This document shows, piece after piece, positions 36,529 to 46,786 of a DNA stretch of 64,000 nt (positions within the stretch are counted from its first letter, which is position 1; each line of letters begins with the position of its first letter). Source of the DNA: Planctomycetaceae bacterium (lineage in GTDB: Bacteria; Planctomycetota; Planctomycetia; Planctomycetales; Planctomycetaceae); assembly GCA_041398785.1 (NCBI GenBank), contig JAWKUA010000003.1:186001-250000 (forward strand), written 5' to 3'. The translations under genes and the position numbers were made by a program. Below the pieces are notes generated by a model. The model was given only the letters and a program-made list of their open reading frames with translations, searched no databases and had not been told where the DNA came from.

Positions 36529-38448
36529 ATGTCGTCAAAAGCGTCAAACACGTCAAATGCGATTCAAACCTGTCCGGGCTGCGACAGCTTCATTCTGTCT
36601 GACACCTATGAGTGTCCGGAATGCGGACATGTTTTCGACAAGTCCAAGGCGGCAGCCGCCACAGCCGCAAAGCAGGCTCGCGATGCCGAGAAGGAAAAAT
36701 TTAACGCTCTGCATGACCCGTGTCCGAGTTGCGGCGAAATGGTGCGGACCGGATTGGTTCGCTGCTGGCGCTGCAACTCGTTTATGCGACAGGACATTGC
36801 CGAACGCTACCAGAAGCTGACCAGCAATCCCCAGCCAATCATCTTTAGTGACATCCCGGCAGAACAGCGGACTGAGTTCATTCCGCCACGGCCGGGAACG
36901 CGCTCCGGCGGGGGATACGGCAGCGACGTGTTCGACGCGGAAGACGATCAGGACGATGAATTCACGCTGCAGGGCATCGGATCATCGGACGGTGGCGACC
37001 GCGAGTTCGAGCTGGATGCCGACCTTCACCAGCGCTCGGCAAAATCGACTGCTGAAGCCGCAAAGACGCCGCCCGCCGCGCGCACCGACGGTCCCGATCA
37101 GCCGACGAAGCAAACGCCTGGCGGCGCGACTGCGGACTCAGCGAAATCGGACGGTTCGAAATCCGAAGGTGGTGCGGACGCCGCGACGAAGACCGCAGCC
37201 AGTGAAAAGGCTCCCGCCGGCGTAGACGCGGACGAGCTTCTCGGTATCGCACTGAAGGAACAAAAAGAAGCCCAGCAGCGTCGCCGTAACCGTCTGGCTG
37301 AAGCGAAACGCAAGCGCATTCTGATTCCGTGCAGTTGCGGGGCCTGGGTTCGCGTGACGGAAGAACAATCCGGACGCACAGTCCGCTGCCGCCAGTGCAA
37401 GAAACCGGTGCTGGTACCGGAGATCAGGAAGAAGGAAAAACCGGCAGTTGCCCGAAAGAAGGAAGCCGCTCCCGAAATCAACGTGGACTGGGTCGAAGAT
37501 GTGCATTTGCACGTTCTGACTCCCACGGATCTGGTGCTGAAACCCGGCAGCCTTGAAAAGTCGTTCGAGCCCGTTGACGTTGGATTTCATGAAAGCGGCG
37601 TTCACATCGTCAAGTTGGGAGCTGCCGCGAAGGGAAAGAAAAAGTCACTGTTCGGTCGCGGGTCAGGCGGCGATTCGTCAGCAGCGGACCAGCGAACGGA
37701 GGTACGCGCTCATATCACAAAGACCGGAGGTTTCGCTGACGTACAGAACGCCGAAGTGATGACGATCAACGCCGAGAAAGCGACTCAGATCAGAATGGTG
37801 CAGCCGGTTTCCGCGGCACACGAATCCATGTTCGCCGGAGTCGCAGTGTTCGGAGATGGTCGCATCGCGGTCTACCTGCCGCTGGATCCCGGAGAAAGCC
37901 GACAGGCATTTCTGTCGTTTCCGCTAAGCACGTTTCGAACCTTTGCCGCCCGACTGAAACAGACGCATTCCGTCGAATTGCCGGCCGAAGAAAACGGCGT
38001 TCCGGCAAGAGAAGAAACCGAAACCCTGAGCTGCTTCATCAGTCAGTCGCGGGTCGAATCGCTGAAAAACCTGTCTTTCTATCAAAACGACCCGGGATTC
38101 CAGTTGGAGCTGTCCGGGTACAAGTGCTGTGCGTGTGGAATTGCCGTTTCGGAAGAGTCCCGCGCGAAGCAGAAACTCGGCGGTGCCGCGGGCAAATCGA
38201 TTGCAAAAGCAAAGTGCCCGAAATGTTCCAGCAAGTTCGGCAATCTGCCGCTGTACCGCATCGTCAAGGGCGCAGGCGAAACGGAAGTCCGCCCGTCGAT
38301 GCCAGTCGGCGGCGCCGAGACAGACAATTCCGCCGCTGCGGAACCGTCGGCTGAGACTGAGTCTGAGTCACCAGCCGCCGGCACGATTGAAACCGCCGCG
38401 TCCGGCGCCGATTCAACGCAGCCGGTTGCCGATGCCGGTCAGTCCTGA
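36529..38448 (+). CDS. multi-zinc-ribbon protein of unknown function
   Basis: 639 residues from ATG 36529 (frame open 24 codons further). Four zinc-binding knuckle pairs are spread along it: Cys15/18/29/32, about 65-82 (CPSC/CWRC), about 267-290 (CSC-type start, then CRQC) and about 532-565 (CCAC/KCPKC). An acidic, low-complexity linker (about 130-245) separates the second and third. No catalytic motif or membrane segment is seen. Such proteins appear to be lineage-specific in planctomycetes; nucleic-acid or protein binding is a guess from the ribbons alone. Confidence 0.72.
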   Translation: MSSKASNTSNAIQTCPGCDSFILSDTYECPECGHVFDKSKAAAATAAKQARDAEKEKFNALHDPCPSCGEMVRTGLVRCWRCNSFMRQDIAERYQKLTSNPQPIIFSDIPAEQRTEFIPPRPGTRSGGGYGSDVFDAEDDQDDEFTLQGIGSSDGGDREFELDADLHQRSAKSTAEAAKTPPAARTDGPDQPTKQTPGGATADSAKSDGSKSEGGADAATKTAASEKAPAGVDADELLGIALKEQKEAQQRRRNRLAEAKRKRILIPCSCGAWVRVTEEQSGRTVRCRQCKKPVLVPEIRKKEKPAVARKKEAAPEINVDWVEDVHLHVLTPTDLVLKPGSLEKSFEPVDVGFHESGVHIVKLGAAAKGKKKSLFGRGSGGDSSAADQRTEVRAHITKTGGFADVQNAEVMTINAEKATQIRMVQPVSAAHESMFAGVAVFGDGRIAVYLPLDPGESRQAFLSFPLSTFRTFAARLKQTHSVELPAEENGVPAREETETLSCFISQSRVESLKNLSFYQNDPGFQLELSGYKCCACGIAVSEESRAKQKLGGAAGKSIAKAKCPKCSSKFGNLPLYRIVKGAGETEVRPSMPVGGAETDNSAAAEPSAETESESPAAGTIETAASGADSTQPVADAGQS

Positions 38449-38548
38449 ACCTGCAGCCGGATGGTTTCTGCCGACGACGTTGCGTACGAACCGCAAAGCG
38501 CGATCATGATGTGCGTTCGCGCCGTTGGATGAAGAAGGCAGGATCACG

Positions 38549-41500
38549 CTATTTCTTCGATCTGGCTTCCGCGACTTCGCTTCGCGGTTCCATATCCCAG
38601 ACACGAAGCCGGTTTTCCTCACCTGCGGTCGCAAGGAATCGACCGTTGTTCGACATGCCAAGTCCAATGATCGGACCCGCATGTGCCTTGAACTCCGTTG
38701 GCGGCCGATCCAGATTTCGAAGCTGCCAGCTCCAGACACGACCTTCCCAGTCTCCGGCAAACAGTGTCTTGCCATCCGGTGAAAACAGTGCCACGGGGCG
38801 GTGCCCTGCGACGTCGCGCAGCGGAAGTTCGGAGATTGGCTGCCCCTTTCGCGTGTCGATGACGACAACTCCCTTTGCTCCGATCAGGGCCAGGGCTGCG
38901 TCCTTTCGATCGACAAACATCATCTGTGTATCCGTCATCCGCGTATCCAGCATTGGCTCCGTTGACGAAATGGTGACAGCCTTGTCTTCAGGCCAGCGGT
39001 CGCCCGCTTTTTTCCAGATTCGCAATTGCAGCTTACCGTCGCTGTGCCGACCGTACGTCGCCAGCAGCTTCCCGCCCGGCGAAGGAAGAATCAGAGTTGG
39101 ACCCAGGATGTCGGGGTCCGGGTTCAGCCTTGCGACGTCCCATTTTCCCGTCACGTCTTCCTTCAGGATCGATGCCTTTTCCTGCAGAGTCTCGGCGTCA
39201 AGTTCAAGAAGCCGGAACTGCGTTCGTTCCCGAACACTGACGAACAGCGAGTATCCGTCCGATGAAAGCGCCATCGCCGGCACTGCGCCTTCGAAGGCTT
39301 CCAGTGACCGTCGGCTTTCTCCGGTCTTCAGGTTGCGGATGGAAAGCACATCTGCCGCCATTCCCGGAATGCCGGTCACACCCAGAACAGCAGCATCCGC
39401 GATTCTTCCCCACTGCCACGAAAGTGCCTGCTGTTCTTCGTCGGCAAACTTCCCGGTGACCAGGTCCATCGTCGCTGAAAGTGGCGACGGCATCACCAGT
39501 CCGCGAGTCCGGTCCAGTGCAAGGTCGTAGACGCCCTGCGACCTTCGCCAGGTTCGTAGCCTTGACCCCGTCAGGGTATCCCAGACGACCACGGGCTGAT
39601 CTGGAGCGGCTCCCCGCATCAGCTTGCTTTCCAGAAACTGAGCCGCTGCAAGAGTTGTGGCGTCATCGCAGAGAGACAGGACAACTCGGCGGATCGGGCG
39701 TGACTGGAAGTCAAATTCCGTCGGCATGGTGCTCAGGAGTCCGGGCTGGCCGTCATGAGCAATGGGATCGACATCCGCTGAGGAGTCCGCTGTCGGCTCG
39801 GCCGCGCGTTCCGGGTCCTGCGACCGGATCGCCGTAATTCTCTCGCGAAGCCGTCGACGCTGCTCTTCCGTTTCGGAAACTCGAAGCTGGTGCTCATACA
39901 GCGCCAGCAGCGGATTCGTCGAACGAATTCCGGTCAGTGTCAGATTGTTTTGAGCGGTCGTGATATCGCGGTCATAGTTCCTTGCGATTGTGTTCGCGCT
40001 CTGACGCTGCACTTCACCGTTTTGAATGACTTCTCTGGTGACCAGGTATGCGTCCTTCGGCAGGGTGAACGTTTCCTTTGCTTTTGCGGAGTCGGTATTA
40101 CCAGGAACGTCCGTCAGCAGAGCAATGCGATCATCGCTGATGGAAAAGACTCCAGCCGGAGTGCTGCGAAGTTCGACAATCGGCCCGGAATGCAGCTTGA
40201 ACGTTGCGACCATCTGCTTTCGTGCCAGGTCAAAGTGTGTGAGTGACCCGTCGAGTCGGCCAATGTAGGTCAGCTTGCCGTCGTGCTTTCGCTCCATCGC
40301 TGTGATTGCACCTGATACGTCGCCCAGGTCCGGAGCGAAGACGGTTTCGTATTCGACGTCGTCGCCGTTCAGGTCGGTTCCCCGGACTGGTTCGCCTCCT
40401 GTCAGTGCGCGTCGAAGGATTCGTCCGTCGGCCAGTCCCACGACGATTCGGCCGTGTTCTTCCTCAATCAGTCCTGAAACCGGCTGCGTATCGTCGAGTG
40501 CCTGCGATGTAACCCGGTCAACGATGGTGCCGTCGTCCGTCCTGAAGATCGTTACGACTTCGTCGGACGTCACAACAGCCGCCAGCTTTCTGGTCTCGGA
40601 AAAGAACAGATTCAGGATCGGTGACGAAGGCAACTCCACGTTGAACAGCGGCTGAACAGTCACCACAGGGGTCTCCGGCGACACGGCTTCGGCCTCGGTC
40701 ATTGTCAGCACGGGCGTCGGCTGCTGCACGACCTTCGACGTTTGCCAGATCTGACACAGGCCGTGTTCTGTGACGGTCATCAGAGATTCGCCGTCAATGG
40801 CTCTAATCAGCACGATTCCGGAATCTGCCAGCCGTGACATGGCACGCCGTTCATCAAGGAACGCGAACAGATCCTGTGAATAGATGTCCCAATCCTGCAG
40901 GTTCGCGCTGCTGCGCGCAATGAGGCGACCGTCGGCCGTACCGACGACAACCGTGTCGCCTCCGTCCAGCAATTCAATGCTGCGGATTTCGCCGGGGAGT
41001 CCGATCACAGGCTGCGTCGTCACTTCTTTCCTGTTTCTTGTAACAGCCATGACGATGTCAGAATCGCGCGCAACACCGGACCGTGTCGTCCAGAACGATT
41101 CCGTGCCCAACACCTCCACCTGGGTACTCACGACACCAAGACTGCGTTCACCGGATGTCGCTGCGATCCGGGATCCGTCATTCGTAGCGGCAACGTAGAA
41201 GCGGCGTGCCAGTTGATTCTGCAGCTTCACCCATGCCGCAGTCGCAATCGCGAAGCGGCCGGTCCGTGAAATCACAGTTTCTGCGGCTGCGGCGACACCA
41301 CCGACCGTCGGTTTCCGGCCACCATCTTCCATTTTCAGACGATCGAGCAGTGACAGTCCGGCCGAAGCCACAGACTCGTTCTTCGATTCGGCCCTGCGTT
41401 TTTCCGCGTCGGCATTCGTTCTTCCGCTCGCCGTCAATAAGTCGTCACTGGCCACAGCGGCGTCCGGATTCTGTCGCGACGGCGAGTCGCTGGCGGAGAC

Positions 41501-41995
41501 TGTCTCAGGCGTCTGAGCCCCGGCGACTGATTCCGATCCCGTATTCGAATTGCCTGGTGCCGGACTCAGGGCTGTGGATTCGCTGTTCGGTGCCGTCGAA
41601 CCTTCGGCATCGGAGGCGGGTTTCTGCGCTGGAGTTACCGCATCACCGGTTTCAGTCGGAGTGACAACAGTCGTCACAATGTTTGTCGAATCTGCGGCGA
41701 CGTCGAGGCCGATATTTTCGGCGACCCCATTCTCGGCCACCGGCGCTGGCGGGAGTGATGCGTTTGCGGCGTCTGCTTCCGGCGAGGCTGTTGCATCCAC
41801 AGCGGCTTTCGTTGTTGCATCCGCGTCGGCCGTTGTTGCTGCGGAAGCGGATGTGTCCGTGTTTGAGTCCGGTTTGTTCTTCGCTCGAAGTTCGGCTATT
41901 CGTTCCGGCGGCTTACTGAAGTCGACCTGTTCTCCGCAGCCGATCACAAGTCCAATGGCTGCGACAATCATCAGCGGCAGAATTCGTCTGAACAC
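38549..41995 (-). CDS. large WD40-repeat lipoprotein
   Basis: About 1148 residues from GTG 41995, preferred because AGGA lies upstream and it gives a compact lipoprotein signal; TTG at 42028 is an alternative. The signal ends in the lipobox GLVIGC. An Ala/Thr/Asp-rich linker of about 200 residues follows. The rest contains WD40/beta-propeller blades, most clearly near the C-terminus (LFSPDGKTLFAGDWEGRVWSW and LGMSNNGRFLATAGEENRLRVWD). An internal stretch (about 660-760) is helical. It is probably a scaffold facing the periplasm; partners are unknown. Confidence 0.8.
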   Translation of the reverse strand: MFRRILPLMIVAAIGLVIGCGEQVDFSKPPERIAELRAKNKPDSNTDTSASAATTADADATTKAAVDATASPEADAANASLPPAPVAENGVAENIGLDVAADSTNIVTTVVTPTETGDAVTPAQKPASDAEGSTAPNSESTALSPAPGNSNTGSESVAGAQTPETVSASDSPSRQNPDAAVASDDLLTASGRTNADAEKRRAESKNESVASAGLSLLDRLKMEDGGRKPTVGGVAAAAETVISRTGRFAIATAAWVKLQNQLARRFYVAATNDGSRIAATSGERSLGVVSTQVEVLGTESFWTTRSGVARDSDIVMAVTRNRKEVTTQPVIGLPGEIRSIELLDGGDTVVVGTADGRLIARSSANLQDWDIYSQDLFAFLDERRAMSRLADSGIVLIRAIDGESLMTVTEHGLCQIWQTSKVVQQPTPVLTMTEAEAVSPETPVVTVQPLFNVELPSSPILNLFFSETRKLAAVVTSDEVVTIFRTDDGTIVDRVTSQALDDTQPVSGLIEEEHGRIVVGLADGRILRRALTGGEPVRGTDLNGDDVEYETVFAPDLGDVSGAITAMERKHDGKLTYIGRLDGSLTHFDLARKQMVATFKLHSGPIVELRSTPAGVFSISDDRIALLTDVPGNTDSAKAKETFTLPKDAYLVTREVIQNGEVQRQSANTIARNYDRDITTAQNNLTLTGIRSTNPLLALYEHQLRVSETEEQRRRLRERITAIRSQDPERAAEPTADSSADVDPIAHDGQPGLLSTMPTEFDFQSRPIRRVVLSLCDDATTLAAAQFLESKLMRGAAPDQPVVVWDTLTGSRLRTWRRSQGVYDLALDRTRGLVMPSPLSATMDLVTGKFADEEQQALSWQWGRIADAAVLGVTGIPGMAADVLSIRNLKTGESRRSLEAFEGAVPAMALSSDGYSLFVSVRERTQFRLLELDAETLQEKASILKEDVTGKWDVARLNPDPDILGPTLILPSPGGKLLATYGRHSDGKLQLRIWKKAGDRWPEDKAVTISSTEPMLDTRMTDTQMMFVDRKDAALALIGAKGVVVIDTRKGQPISELPLRDVAGHRPVALFSPDGKTLFAGDWEGRVWSWQLRNLDRPPTEFKAHAGPIIGLGMSNNGRFLATAGEENRLRVWDMEPRSEVAEARSKK

Positions 41996-42292
41996 GATCC
42001 GTTCGTTCCTCAAAACCTGATATCTCAAAGTGAAGTCCCTCGCGCCGGGCGACTGGATCGCCCGTTACGCTCGGCGACGTGCGACCGTTCCCGATTGCAG
42101 ATGGCGGCGGCGCAGGACGCTGTCGGCGGAGTCGTCAGACATCAGAACCGCAGCGATTCCACAGTAGAATCCCGGCGTTAATTTCTGATGAATTTGCTCC
42201 ACGCCTTATCGCGGCGTCAGCGAATTCGTTTGGCGATCACGGAAATCGCGAAGCGCTCGCAGCCCGGCTGATCTCGCGGCGATTAGCACGTT

Positions 42293-43381
42293 CTATTGCG
42301 GCGGGGCCGGCTTTCCAGTGCGCTTGCGTGCTCGTTCATGCAGTTCGACGGGGACGAACTTCAGCAGTCGCTCGATGACGTCGTCCGTCGTGACGCCCTG
42401 GCTGTCTGCCTGATACGTTGTGACCATGCGATGCCGCAGCACCGGCCTGGCCACGTACTTGATGTCGTCGGTCGTCACGTGGAACCGACCTTCCAGCAGC
42501 GCTCGCGCGCGAGCTCCCAGAATCAAATACTGGCCGGCTCGCGGTCCCGCTCCCCAGCTGACCAGTTCCTTCACAAACGGCGGCGCTTCCGGTTCGTTCG
42601 GTCGGGTTGCCCGGACCAGGTCTCTGGCGTACACGAAGTTGTATTCGGCGCAGGGTACCTTGCGGACAACTTCCTGCAGTGCCTGGATCTGTTTTCCCGT
42701 CAGTACCGGAGTCAACTGCGGCTTCTCGCTGCCGGTAGTCTGCTTCAGAATTCTCAGTTCTTCGGCCGCCGTGGGATATTTGACCACGATGTTGAACATG
42801 AAGCGGTCCAGCTGCGCTTCGGGCAGCGGGTATGTTCCTTCCTGTTCGATCGGATTCTGCGTCGCCAGCGTGAAGAACGGATCAGGAAGCTGGTACGTGC
42901 TGGAACCGACGGTGACGTGTCGTTCCTGCATGGCTTCCAGCAGTGCCGCCTGGGTCTTTGGAGGCGTACGATTGATTTCGTCCGCCAGCAGAACGTTGGT
43001 GAACAGCGGGCCTTTGATGAATTCAAAATGTCGCCGGCCGGTTTCGGGATCGTCCTGCAGAACATCCGTGCCGGTGATGTCGGACGGCATCAGGTCCGGC
43101 GTAAACTGAATTCGCCGAAAGGCAAGCTGCAGGATGGAAGCGATCGTGCTGCACAGCAGAGTCTTGGCAAGACCCGGTACTCCGACCAGCAGGCAGTGGC
43201 CACGGCAGAACATTGCAATCAGCAGTTCGTCGACGACTTCGTCCTGGCCGATGATCACCTTGCTGATTTCCTGACGCATTCGCTGATAGGCGGCGGTCAG
43301 GCCCTTAATCGCCTGTTCTTCCAATTGCTCCGTCGCGAGCGGTCGTGACTCGCTTTTCGCATGTTCCTGCTGTTGTGACAT
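42293..43381 (-). CDS. moxR: MoxR-family AAA+ ATPase
   Basis: 362 residues from ATG 43381; ATG 43423 is possible. It is a typical MoxR: IGQDEVVDELLIAMFCRGHCLL, Walker A GVPGLAKTL, Walker B LADEINRTPPKTQAALLEAMQE and sensor 1 FTLATQNPIEQEGTYPL. MoxR proteins act as chaperones that help mature metal-containing or membrane complexes, normally next to DUF58 and VWA-domain genes; these partners are not present nearby. Here it sits alone, divergent from the exonuclease gene. Confidence 0.92.
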   Translation of the reverse strand: MSQQQEHAKSESRPLATEQLEEQAIKGLTAAYQRMRQEISKVIIGQDEVVDELLIAMFCRGHCLLVGVPGLAKTLLCSTIASILQLAFRRIQFTPDLMPSDITGTDVLQDDPETGRRHFEFIKGPLFTNVLLADEINRTPPKTQAALLEAMQERHVTVGSSTYQLPDPFFTLATQNPIEQEGTYPLPEAQLDRFMFNIVVKYPTAAEELRILKQTTGSEKPQLTPVLTGKQIQALQEVVRKVPCAEYNFVYARDLVRATRPNEPEAPPFVKELVSWGAGPRAGQYLILGARARALLEGRFHVTTDDIKYVARPVLRHRMVTTYQADSQGVTTDDVIERLLKFVPVELHERARKRTGKPAPPQ

Positions 43382-43650
43382 TCGTCGCTCGAAGGGATCG
43401 TGGACCGGTGATTTTGCGAACATTGGAACGACAACGCTCGGGAATTGCGAGCGGATTTCGACCGATGCCTGGCGAACGCCGGCGCGTTTGGGCATGATGT
43501 TCGACCGGTGTCACTTCGTTCGCGTTTGTTGTATCGGGTTTCCTGCCGGAACAAGTCGCGTCGGCGCGACAAGCACGCGGACGTGAACTGCCGGGCATCG
43601 TCTCCTCCGAATCCTGAATCTCCGCCTAAGCACCCCTGAAAGTTCCATCC

Positions 43651-44520
43651 ATGAGCGACGTGAAGTACCTGATTTTCGACGTGGAAGCTGTCGGCGACGG
43701 CGGTCTGATACAGCGGGTCAAGTATCCGGATGAGCAGCTTTCGGAGCGCGAAGCCATCGAGCGGTTTCAGGCGGATCTGCTGGAACAGACCGGACACGAC
43801 GTACTGCCGGCGACGTTTGTGCTGCCGGTGTCAGTCGCGGTCGCCAAGGTGACCGCCGATTTTCGCCTGACCGAACTCTGTGTCCTGGACGCCCCGGAAT
43901 TCCGTCCGGAAGAGATCGTCAGAAAGTTCTGGCAGGGCTGGATGCACTACGGGCGACCAACGCTGGTGACGTTTAACGGTCGCGGCTATGACCTTCCAGT
44001 ACTTGAATTCGGCGCGTTTCGATATGGACTGAGCCTTCCGGCATGGTTCAACGTGGAATCCCGCAGCTTCGAGCAGGCTCGCAACCGCTACAACATCGAT
44101 CGGCATATCGACCTTCAGGATCTGTTTTCCAACTTCAGCGCGGTTCGAATCAGCGGCGGACTGAACCTGATGGCGAATCTGATCAGCAAGCCGGGGAAGT
44201 CAGGTGTCGACGGTTCACAGGTCCAGGGGCTGTACTGGGATGGTCAGGCCGACAAGATCAACGACTACTGCCGCTGCGATGTGCTGGACACGTACTTTGT
44301 CTTCCTGCGCAGCCGCGTACTGATCGGGCGCCTGACGCTTGATGAAGAACAGGCACTCGTCGAGGAAACGAAGGCGATGCTGAAGGATCAGGCCGATGAG
44401 CACCCGGCCTATGAGCATTATCTGCAGCACTGGGACGCTCGGGAACGTTCGACGCGCCACTGCGCCGAATCGGAATCGCCAGCCGTCACCTCCGTCGACG
44501 CGCCGCTGGAGCAGGTGTAG
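43651..44520 (+). CDS. PolB-like 3'-5' exonuclease
   Basis: 289 residues. It matches the DNA polymerase B-like exonuclease family (PF10108 type): FDVEAVGD supplies the first Asp-x-Glu metal ligands, TFNGRGYDLPVL is Exo II, and YCRCDVLDTYFV is Exo III with its Asp. These proteins are soluble single-strand DNA 3'-5' exonucleases. No polymerase or repair gene is adjacent. The C-terminal 40 residues are acidic and unlike the family. Confidence 0.8.
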   Translation: MSDVKYLIFDVEAVGDGGLIQRVKYPDEQLSEREAIERFQADLLEQTGHDVLPATFVLPVSVAVAKVTADFRLTELCVLDAPEFRPEEIVRKFWQGWMHYGRPTLVTFNGRGYDLPVLEFGAFRYGLSLPAWFNVESRSFEQARNRYNIDRHIDLQDLFSNFSAVRISGGLNLMANLISKPGKSGVDGSQVQGLYWDGQADKINDYCRCDVLDTYFVFLRSRVLIGRLTLDEEQALVEETKAMLKDQADEHPAYEHYLQHWDARERSTRHCAESESPAVTSVDAPLEQV

Positions 44521-44830
44521 CCGCCGCCAGTCGGTCGAATGGCTCCTCGGCCAGCGAACGGTCCCAATGACCCCAATGGTGTCCCGCATTCCGCAGCGCC
44601 GCGTCTTGTTCGGGAAATCTGTTGTTCCAGCGAGAGATTCTGCTCGTCTTAACAATTTCTGAACACAGAGCCGCTATCCCGCGCGAAGTTGAGTCAGGCT
44701 GACGTAGTCCGACCGAAGAGGCATCTCCACGTTGGCCGCCTCCTGACAGAGGCTGGCCCTCGGACGGGCGACGGCTGTCTTCCACGACCGGACCTGTTGG
44801 ACGTGGTGTTGAGGTAATGAGACCTTCGTG
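44521..44830. other. intergenic stretch of about 310 bases
   Basis: No gene or clear regulatory motif was seen; minus-strand frames here are shadows of the flanking genes. Confidence 0.4.
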
Positions 44831-45958
44831 ATGGCCGAGTGCAAGTACCGAATTCAGACGGTGCAGGGATTGTCGAAGCAATACACGCTGGAGCAGCTCC
44901 GGCTGCGCAAGGCAGACGGGCTGATCGACGACGCTTCGAAATGCACTCCGGACGACGGAGACTCGTGGACTCCGCTGGGCATGCTGCTGATGATGCACGG
45001 CGATTCTCGCGAATTGCATCCTTCTCCCGGCAGACGGCAGCGTTCAGCACCCACGACGCATAAGACGGCGTCATCGGAGTCCGAAGAACGAGGTGCGTCG
45101 GCGACGCTCGATGTGACTCCCCGGTTTCTGAGAAGTCGCCGGGCCACCGCAGTCATCCTGTCACTTGGGCTTGCCGCGGTGTTTGCTCTCGGCTGGATGT
45201 CCAGCGGCTATTTCCGGAGCCCGAACCCTGAATTGTTCGGGGGAAAGTCGACGGAGGTCGGCAAAGCGCTGAGTCCGGAAGAAATGACTTCGAAGATCGA
45301 CGCAATGGAGAACCGACTGCGATTTGTTCAGTCGACTCTGCCAGCGATCGAGAAGATCAACCGAAAACTGGATTTCGAGGCACGCGAGAACTCCACCGTT
45401 CCGCTGATTGGCTATCAGCCGCGCGAAGTGACGGCTGACGAGAAAGTCCTTGTTGATGAGCGACTGATGAGGTACAGCCGGCTGGTACGCGAGAAAGGCG
45501 CCAATGGCAGCCGGCTGGATGACAGTACCGTTCGGACCTACAGCCGTTACCTTGTGGAGCTGATTGAACTGATCGATTCTGAACGGACCGGCCGCGACGA
45601 TGCCCTGATGAAGCTGGCGGAGCTGGTGAAATTCATTTATCTGCTGCAGTTGGGGAACCTGCGATCAGGTAGCCAGCCGGCACATCAGGAAGCGGAACAA
45701 CTCATCCTGGAATCTTCGAACATTGGCCTTCGCAGGCTGTTTGTCGAATTACAGACCGGGGACGTTGGCTTCTACGACGTTGTGGCGTCGGCAACCCCCC
45801 GGGAACGCGCCGGGATGCTGCTGGTTCGCTACTGGTTCTATCGGGCTCACAATCCCGCTGACGTTGACCAGTGGCTGCAGAAAATGCTGGCGGATATCGA
45901 TCCCGCATATCACGGAGAAATTTACAAGTCGATCAACGAAGTTGCCGCCATCGAATGA
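44831..45958 (+). CDS. one-TM protein of unknown function
   Basis: 375 residues from ATG 44831 (a GTG is immediately before). Residues 1-60 form a small domain (YRIQTVQGLSKQYTLEQLRL) that looks like a GYF_2-type or similar adaptor fold. One membrane helix is at about 105-125 (AVILSLGLAAVFALGWMSSGYF). The remaining 250 residues are mostly helical. No catalytic motif is recognised. A stem at 46019-46055 follows without a T-run. Confidence 0.65.
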   Translation: MAECKYRIQTVQGLSKQYTLEQLRLRKADGLIDDASKCTPDDGDSWTPLGMLLMMHGDSRELHPSPGRRQRSAPTTHKTASSESEERGASATLDVTPRFLRSRRATAVILSLGLAAVFALGWMSSGYFRSPNPELFGGKSTEVGKALSPEEMTSKIDAMENRLRFVQSTLPAIEKINRKLDFEARENSTVPLIGYQPREVTADEKVLVDERLMRYSRLVREKGANGSRLDDSTVRTYSRYLVELIELIDSERTGRDDALMKLAELVKFIYLLQLGNLRSGSQPAHQEAEQLILESSNIGLRRLFVELQTGDVGFYDVVASATPRERAGMLLVRYWFYRAHNPADVDQWLQKMLADIDPAYHGEIYKSINEVAAIE

Positions 45959-46158
45959 TCACTTTGGAGTCCCTGTGATTCTCACTGGCAGGAAAGGCCG
46001 CGACAATAGTCGCAATTCCCGCGTTCGCCGCGACGGGCGGTAGTCCCGAACGCGGAATCGTCGTAAGTTTCACCGGCGCTGATCTTGCGCCCGGCCGGTG
46101 ACCGATGTACCATAGTGCGGCTCACGGCTGGCATTAGCATTCTCACGCAGGTACTTCG

Positions 46159-46779
46159 ATGACCATTTCAGCGACAGAATACTTTCGAACTCGCAAAGCC
46201 GATCGGAAGAAGGAAACCCGCTACCTGAACGTGATCAACAAGGACAACTGCACGTCGTGCGAATCCTGCGCTTCCGTGTGTCCGGTCGACTGCATTTACG
46301 AAGTCGTCAGTCCCGTTCCGTCTCAGAGCTACCACCAGATCGATACCACTCGCTGCATCGGCTGCCAGATGTGTTATCGGTCGCCCAGTGACAGCAACGA
46401 CCTGTATACGCTGACGATCTGTCCCTGGAACGCCATCGACATGCTTCACAATCCCAATGTGAAGCCGGATGAACATTCCGTTCTGGAACCGTACTATCGG
46501 GGCAGCGATTCCGATTTGCCGTGGCCGAAGCTGGAGGAGTACGCCTATCAGTTGTTCCTGGACGGCGAAGTCTTTATTCCCGCCGACGAAACCGCCCTGC
46601 ACTCGGTGTTTGGACTGCTGCAGCAGGAAGCGTGGATGTACAGCGAAGCGGATAATGTTCGCATCGTGCAGGAACAGACACAGGCCGGTGAAGGCTACGT
46701 GCGCTATGCCGCCACGGAATCGGGTCGCGATCTTCTGGACGTGATCTTCGATAACTACCAGCGGATCTTTATGGATTGA
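46159..46779 (+). CDS. ferredoxin-type protein with two 4Fe-4S sites, one stretched
   Basis: 206 residues. The first cluster motif is ordinary (CTSCESCASVCPVDC). The second begins CIGCQMC but its fourth cysteine comes 17 residues later (LTICPW) instead of three, so the second cluster loop is much enlarged. The C-terminal 100 residues are unlike usual ferredoxins. It could carry electrons for an unknown oxidoreductase. A GTG-start membrane protein follows after seven bases, so the two are probably cotranscribed. Confidence 0.82.
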   Translation: MTISATEYFRTRKADRKKETRYLNVINKDNCTSCESCASVCPVDCIYEVVSPVPSQSYHQIDTTRCIGCQMCYRSPSDSNDLYTLTICPWNAIDMLHNPNVKPDEHSVLEPYYRGSDSDLPWPKLEEYAYQLFLDGEVFIPADETALHSVFGLLQQEAWMYSEADNVRIVQEQTQAGEGYVRYAATESGRDLLDVIFDNYQRIFMD

Positions 46780-46786
46780 AGCCACT

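Noticed and set aside
42296..43348. 350-codon open frame antisense to moxR
   Set aside because: Shadow frame; moxR strand has Walker motifs.
46019..46055. Stem after the one-TM protein gene as a terminator
   Set aside because: Nine-base arms but a 19-base loop and no T-run; not called as an intrinsic terminator.
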